Below, piece by piece: positions 60,384 to 64,000 of a stretch of 64,000 nt of DNA (position 1 is the first letter of the stretch; every line of letters begins with the position of its first letter). Location: assembly GCA_028278525.1 (NCBI GenBank), contig JANQEE010000069.1, positions 124,001 to 188,000 of the forward strand. The letters run 5' to 3'. Both the position numbers and the translations under genes were made by a program. The notes under the pieces were generated by a model. It was not told the DNA's origin and did not search any database. It saw nothing but the letters and a program-made list of their open reading frames with translations. This DNA is from Minwuiaceae bacterium. GTDB taxonomy: Bacteria > Pseudomonadota > Alphaproteobacteria > Minwuiales > Minwuiaceae.

Positions 60384-61016
60384 ATGACGATATCCTCCGA
60401 AGACAGCCCGAACAGCGGGCGTTTGCTTGACCGCCTGAACACCTGGTACGCGCGCGTCGAGGACCTGCTGGCCGGCATCGCCGCGCTCAGCATTTTCGGC
60501 CTGATGCTGTTCGGCGTGGTGCAGATCGTGCTCCGCCGTTTCTTCAACGCGCCGATCTGGGGCTATATCGATATCGTCGAGCAGTTGATGGCGCTGTTCG
60601 CCTTTCTGGCGGTCGCCTATTGCCAGCGGCTGGGCGGCCACGTGCGGATGGACCTGATCATTTCCCGGTTCAAGGGCCGCACCTACTGGATCGTCGAGTT
60701 TCTGGCCGTGCTGGTCGGACTGGTGTTCATCGCCATTATGATTCCGCCGAGTTACGACCATTTCATCCGCGCCTACGAATTGGGCGATTCGACCATTGAC
60801 GCCGGCATCCCGATCTGGCCGTCGAAACTGGCCGTGCCGTTTGCGCTTAGCCTGCTTTGGCTCAGGCTGCTGTTGCAGGTGTTCGGCTATTGGCGACTGA
60901 TACTGGCGCCGAACGCCGATCCGATCGCGGTGCCGACGGTGCAGGACGTCGAGAAAGTCGCCGCGGAGGAAATCCGGGAAGCGCTGGGCGACGATGCGGG
61001 AGGCCCGGCACGATGA
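60384..61016 (+). CDS. dctQ: TRAP transporter small permease DctQ
   Basis: A 210-aa inner-membrane protein with four hydrophobic segments: LLAGIAALSIFGLMLFGVVQ, YIDIVEQLMALFAFLAVAYC with the family's Gln-x-x-G-G-H-V-R-M-D after it, the VEFLAVLVGLVFIAIMIPPS segment and VPFALSLLWLRLLLQVFGYW. RLGGHVRMDLI is the DctQ signature. The end overlaps dctM by 4 bases. Confidence 0.92.
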   Translation: MTISSEDSPNSGRLLDRLNTWYARVEDLLAGIAALSIFGLMLFGVVQIVLRRFFNAPIWGYIDIVEQLMALFAFLAVAYCQRLGGHVRMDLIISRFKGRTYWIVEFLAVLVGLVFIAIMIPPSYDHFIRAYELGDSTIDAGIPIWPSKLAVPFALSLLWLRLLLQVFGYWRLILAPNADPIAVPTVQDVEKVAAEEIREALGDDAGGPAR

Positions 61017-62323
61017 CCGAAATGGATCCGCTGACCATCGGCATGATCGGTATGGGCGCCCTGGTCGTCATCGTCTTCTTAGGTGTCCGGGTGTTCATCG
61101 CCGCCGGCGTCGTCGGGCTGGCCGGTTTGATCGCGATGATCGGTTGGGACGCCGGCGTTGGCATCGCCGGCACCATCCCGCATTCGAAATCGGTGACCTA
61201 TACGCTGAGCGTCCTGCCGATGTTCATCCTGATCGGCTATCTGGCGTTCCACGCCGGCATCACTCAGTCGGTGTTCGACGCGGCAAAGAAATGGTTCGGC
61301 TGGGTGCCGGGCGGTCTGGCCGTATCCACCGTGTTCGCCACGGCCGGCTTCGCCGCCGTGTCCGGCGCGAGCACCGCGACGGCCGCCGTGTTCTCGCGCG
61401 TCGCCATCCCGGAGATGCTGAAGCTCAACTACGACCGCCGGCTTGCCGCCGGCGTGGTCGCGGCCGGCGGCACGCTGGCCTCGTTGATCCCGCCAAGCGC
61501 GATTTTGGTGATCTACGCCATCATCGTCGAAGAGTCGGTCGGCCAATTGCTGCTGGCCGGGTTCATCCCCGGCGTGCTCTCCGCGATTGTCTACGCTTTC
61601 ATCATTTCCGGCCGGGCGGCGGTCAACCCGGAGATGGGTCCGCCGGTCAGGGGCTTCACCTGGGTCGAACGGTTCAAGTCACTGCCCGGCACGCTACCGA
61701 TCATCTCGGTCATCGCCATTATCTTCAGCGCCATCTACAGCGGCTGGGCGACGCCGACCGACGCCGGCGCGCTGGGCGCGTTCGTCGTGTTCTGCATCGC
61801 CGTTTACCGCGGCATGACCATGGGCAAGCTGCGCGAAGCGCTGCTGGAGACGGCGCGGCTGACGGTGATGATCTTCTCGATCATCTGGGGCGTGCTGGTC
61901 TTCGTGCGCTTCCTGGGCTTCGCCGGGCTGCCGGAGGCGTTCGCCGCCTGGGTGACCGGGCTGGACATGCCGCCGGTGATGATCGTGATCATGATCCTGA
62001 TCGCCTATGCCATCCTGGGCATGTTCATGGACGGCATCGGCATGCTGCTGCTGACCCTGCCGATCGTCTACCCGGCCATCGTCGGCCTGGGCTATGACCC
62101 TATCTGGTTCGGCATCATCGTGGTCAAGATGGTCGAGATCTGCCTGATCACGCCGCCCATCGGGCTCAATTGTTACGTCGTCAACGGGGTTAGACCGGAC
62201 ATACCGCTGTCGGACATCTTCCGCGGCATCGCGCCCTTCTTCATCTGCGATATCCTGACGGTGGCTTTGTTCATCGCTTTCCCGGACATCATCCTGTTCC
62301 TGCCGAACCTGATACTGAATTAG
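61013..62323 (+). CDS. dctM: TRAP transporter large permease DctM
   Basis: A 436-aa membrane protein with about 12 hydrophobic segments. SVLPMFILIGYLAFHAGITQ, GGLAVSTVFATAGFAAVSGA with SGASTATAAVFSRVAIPEML, GTLASLIPPSAILVIYAIIV, TDAGALGAFVVFCIAVYRGM and MVEICLITPPIGLNCYVVNG are DctM landmarks. ATG overlaps the dctQ stop by 4 bases; a longer upstream frame is rejected because it runs through dctQ in another frame. Ends 62 bases before a terminator-like hairpin. Confidence 0.93.
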   Translation: MTEMDPLTIGMIGMGALVVIVFLGVRVFIAAGVVGLAGLIAMIGWDAGVGIAGTIPHSKSVTYTLSVLPMFILIGYLAFHAGITQSVFDAAKKWFGWVPGGLAVSTVFATAGFAAVSGASTATAAVFSRVAIPEMLKLNYDRRLAAGVVAAGGTLASLIPPSAILVIYAIIVEESVGQLLLAGFIPGVLSAIVYAFIISGRAAVNPEMGPPVRGFTWVERFKSLPGTLPIISVIAIIFSAIYSGWATPTDAGALGAFVVFCIAVYRGMTMGKLREALLETARLTVMIFSIIWGVLVFVRFLGFAGLPEAFAAWVTGLDMPPVMIVIMILIAYAILGMFMDGIGMLLLTLPIVYPAIVGLGYDPIWFGIIVVKMVEICLITPPIGLNCYVVNGVRPDIPLSDIFRGIAPFFICDILTVALFIAFPDIILFLPNLILN

Positions 62324-62384
62324 ATTTCGGCGCAGGCCGAGGTGCCGCCTGTCGCAGCCAGACCAGCCTGCCGGTCCAAGAAGC

Positions 62385-62405
62385 AGGCCGTCATCGGCTT
62401 TTTTT
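62385..62405 (+). terminator. Rho-independent terminator after dctM
   Basis: AGGCCG - TCAT - CGGCTT followed by five more T. The stem is 6 bases with one G-T pair and a 4-base loop. It lies about 60 bases after the dctM stop and separates it from the next operon. Confidence 0.6.
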
Positions 62406-62438
62406 GGCAGAAAAATCACGAAAATCGACGTTAAGCAA

Positions 62439-62473
62439 GTCGGCCTGAAAACGACATATGTCGGCCTCAGAAC
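62439..62473 (+). promoter_or_regulatory. Direct repeat with central palindrome upstream of the MTHFR-like gene
   Basis: GTCGGCCTGAAAAC (62439-62452) and GTCGGCCTCAGAAC (62460-62473) are 21 bases apart start to start, two helical turns, with 12 of 14 bases identical. Between and overlapping the second copy is the perfect palindrome CGACATATGTCG (62452-62463). It is about 100 bases upstream of the MTHFR-like start codon. Regulator unknown. Confidence 0.5.
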
Positions 62474-62571
62474 AAGCGTCCTTTTTGGGATATAGGTGGT
62501 CGATCATGTGATTGGGACGGCCCGAATCGAACCCTAATTTTCGCGAAGTATCGCGCTTGGGATTACGGGCC

Positions 62572-63567
62572 ATGAACCTTCTGAACAGCCTGCATGAAGC
62601 CGCCCTGCCGGGCGACGCCACCGCCGAAACGGCGGGCGCCTGGACGCCGCCGCTGACCGAGACCGACGTCGCCGTCGGGCAGATCGGCGATTTTCTGTTC
62701 GACTTTTCCGTCGAAACGACGCCGGGCGAGGTAAATAAAACGGAGTCGTTCGGGGCCTACCTGCCGCCCGCCACGCGCGTCTATATCGCGTTCATCCCCG
62801 GCACCGATTACGGCCGGGTGGTCGAGGCCGCGAAGCGGCTGCGCCACGACGGCATGGTCCCGGTGCCGCATATCGCGGCGCGTAGCACGCCGAGCGCGGC
62901 GTGGCTTGACGAGCAGCTTGCCCGGCTGACCGGCGAAGCCGGGGTCGACCAAGTGCTGGTTGTGGGCGGCGGTGTCGACCGGCCGGTCGGCGATTTCGAC
63001 AACAGCATGCAAGTGCTGCGTACCGGCCTTCTGGAGCGTCGCGGCATCCATCGGATCGGGCTTGCGGCGCATCCGGAAGGCAGCAGTGACATCGGCGACG
63101 CGGGTGTTGCCAAAGCACTGACAGAGAAGAACGCCTACGCCGAGCAGTCGGAAGCGACGTTCTACCTGGTAACGCAGTTCTGCTTCGAAGCGGCACCGAT
63201 CATCGCCTGGGACAAGGCGATCCGCGACGCGGGCAACCGCCTGCCGGTGCATATCGGCCTGCCAGGCTGCGCAACGTTGAAAACGCTGATCCGTTATGCG
63301 GCCCTCTGCGGCGTCGGTAATTCCGCGAAGGTCTTAAGCAAGCAGGCCATGCGGATCAGCCGGCTGGCGAAGACGGCAACGCCCGACAAGCTGGTTCTGG
63401 ATCTGGCGCAGCACCGCGCCGAGAACCCCGATTGCGGCATTCGCCATGCCCATTTCTTCCCGTTCGGGGCATTGGAGCGGACGGCAAGCTGGGCCCGCGC
63501 CAGCGCGGATGGCACAGTCACGCTGCGCCCTAAGGCCAAAGGCTTCACCGTCGCCGGGTTCGACTGA
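62572..63567 (+). CDS. Methylenetetrahydrofolate reductase-like flavoprotein
   Basis: A 331-aa TIM-barrel protein of the MTHFR family. VETTPGEVNKTESFGAYLPP replaces the usual E(V/I)xPP(K)xxG start, then IPHIAAR-type segment (MVPVPHIAARS), QVLVVGGGVDRPVGDFDNSM, RIGLAAHPEGS and AYAEQSEATFYLVTQFCFEA, the Q-F-x-F/C-E motif of the family. LPVHIGLPGCATLKTLIRYA follows. It would interconvert 5,10-methylene- and 5-methyl-tetrahydrofolate. It is followed by an MttB-like gene, so it probably handles methyl groups delivered to folate from methylated amines. ATG at 62572; it is divergent in sequence from MetF and lacks its usual neighbours. Confidence 0.85.
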   Translation: MNLLNSLHEAALPGDATAETAGAWTPPLTETDVAVGQIGDFLFDFSVETTPGEVNKTESFGAYLPPATRVYIAFIPGTDYGRVVEAAKRLRHDGMVPVPHIAARSTPSAAWLDEQLARLTGEAGVDQVLVVGGGVDRPVGDFDNSMQVLRTGLLERRGIHRIGLAAHPEGSSDIGDAGVAKALTEKNAYAEQSEATFYLVTQFCFEAAPIIAWDKAIRDAGNRLPVHIGLPGCATLKTLIRYAALCGVGNSAKVLSKQAMRISRLAKTATPDKLVLDLAQHRAENPDCGIRHAHFFPFGALERTASWARASADGTVTLRPKAKGFTVAGFD

Positions 63568-63649
63568 CAACCGGTTCGACGTGGTTTCGCCGAGACGATA
63601 AACTCGTTCGAGCAGAACGTTCGGGCGGGCTTCCCAGGGAGGACGTCAG

Positions 63650-64000
63650 ATGACCGACAGCGCCACGGAGCAAGGCGGGCGCCGCGGCAGACGCGGGCGT
63701 GGCGGCGGCGGCGCCGAAGCCAGACGCGCCGCGCGCGGCGGCACGTCGACGGAAAAACTTCGCTATATCACCCGCAAGATTCCAGCCTACGAGGTACTGA
63801 CCGAAGAAGGCCTCGCGCTGATCGAGCACAACGCAGAGACGGTGCTTGAGGAAATCGGCATCGAATTCCGCGACGACGAAGAAGCTTTGCAGATCTGGCG
63901 CGACGCAGGCGCCGACGTGGACGGCGAGCGGGTGCGCTTCCCGCGCGGCCTCTGCCGCAGCCTGATTAAGACGGCACCCGCCAGTTTCACGCAACATGCC
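63650..64000 (+). CDS. MttB-like trimethylamine/betaine methyltransferase, N-terminal part
   Basis: The first 117 codons of a corrinoid-methyltransferase-family (MttB) protein, cut by the right edge. After an Arg/Gly-rich start (GGRRGRRGRGGGG) come KLRYITRKIPAYEVLTEEGL and IEHNAETVLEEIGIEFRDDE, then ALQIWRDAGADVDGERVRFP, the normal opening of MttB proteins. GGGAGGA precedes the ATG. Residues that decide between a pyrrolysine-containing MttB and the non-pyrrolysine glycine-betaine type (MtgB) lie outside the window; alphaproteobacterial members are usually non-pyrrolysine. It follows the MTHFR-like gene by 82 bases. Confidence 0.87.
   Translation, partial: MTDSATEQGGRRGRRGRGGGGAEARRAARGGTSTEKLRYITRKIPAYEVLTEEGLALIEHNAETVLEEIGIEFRDDEEALQIWRDAGADVDGERVRFPRGLCRSLIKTAPASFTQHA

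Noticed and set aside
62406..62571. Possible S-adenosylmethionine or other riboswitch before the MTHFR-like gene
   Set aside because: I looked for a structured leader with conserved loops; only the repeat and the short palindrome are present, and they look like DNA-binding sites.
1..64000. CRISPR arrays, rRNA/tRNA genes, insertion sequences, prophage genes
   Set aside because: None was recognised by eye. A tRNA scan and a transposase profile search would settle this; hits would refute.

Overview
The window is high-GC, densely packed bacterial DNA. It most resembles a free-living alphaproteobacterium of the Rhodospirillales type. This is inferred from the Tad/Cpa pilus gene order, an FNR-type regulator with a C-X2-C-X7-C cluster, two methyl-accepting chemotaxis proteins, TRAP and NMT1-type uptake systems, many CoA-transferases and acyl-CoA dehydrogenases, and an MttB-like methyltransferase beside a folate reductase. 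No rRNA, tRNA, CRISPR array, prophage or transposase was recognised. The only mobile-looking unit is a DUF559 gene bracketed by inverted palindromic repeats (21290-21795).

Layout. 1-6674: end of a DUF2161 gene, a solute-binding protein, then a forward run of CoA-transferase, isochorismatase-type amidohydrolase, RidA, two paralogous flavodoxin-fold reductases and a sodium:solute symporter. 6785-13676: hybrid histidine kinase, possible 25-aa membrane peptide, sulfotransferase, SnoaL-like protein, SAM methyltransferase and an MCP. 14073-21242: a reverse-strand catabolic operon with creatininase-like hydrolase, binding protein/ATPase/permease, cytosine-deaminase-like amidohydrolase, FAD-linked oxidase and GST. 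21290-26374: the repeat/DUF559 unit, an acyl-CoA dehydrogenase lacking the usual catalytic glutamates, a TTC38-like TPR protein, and a PAS protein overlapping an MCP (a split aerotaxis-type receptor). 26700-32524: SDR, MarR, FNR-type regulator with FNR boxes, two hypotheticals, DUF993 and Gfo/Idh/MocA genes.

32555-44630 is a nearly complete Tad (Flp pilus) locus. A vWA/TadG-like gene is divergent from flp-cpaABCDEF-tadBC-tadE-tadE-like. CpaF carries a duplicated N-terminal helical domain. Strong hairpins follow the pilin gene and lie between tadC and tadE. A triple-PAS hybrid kinase follows (44829-47306).

47628-62323 is lipid/CoA metabolism: Zn alcohol dehydrogenase, a split SDR + MaoC pair like the halves of peroxisomal multifunctional enzyme 2, a CoA-hydrolase/transferase homologue with an altered active-site glutamate, a CPA2 antiporter, a MaoC/CaiB/acyl-CoA dehydrogenase operon, an AtuA pair and a TRAP transporter with a nested hairpin between dctP and dctQ. 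62572-64000 begins a methyl-transfer operon (MTHFR-like, MttB-like) behind a repeat that looks like an operator.

The candidate for an under-described system is the 14.0-21.2 kb operon: by composition it imports and breaks a cyclic C-N substrate, but I cannot name the substrate. The most sequence-supported structural novelty is the CpaF duplication.
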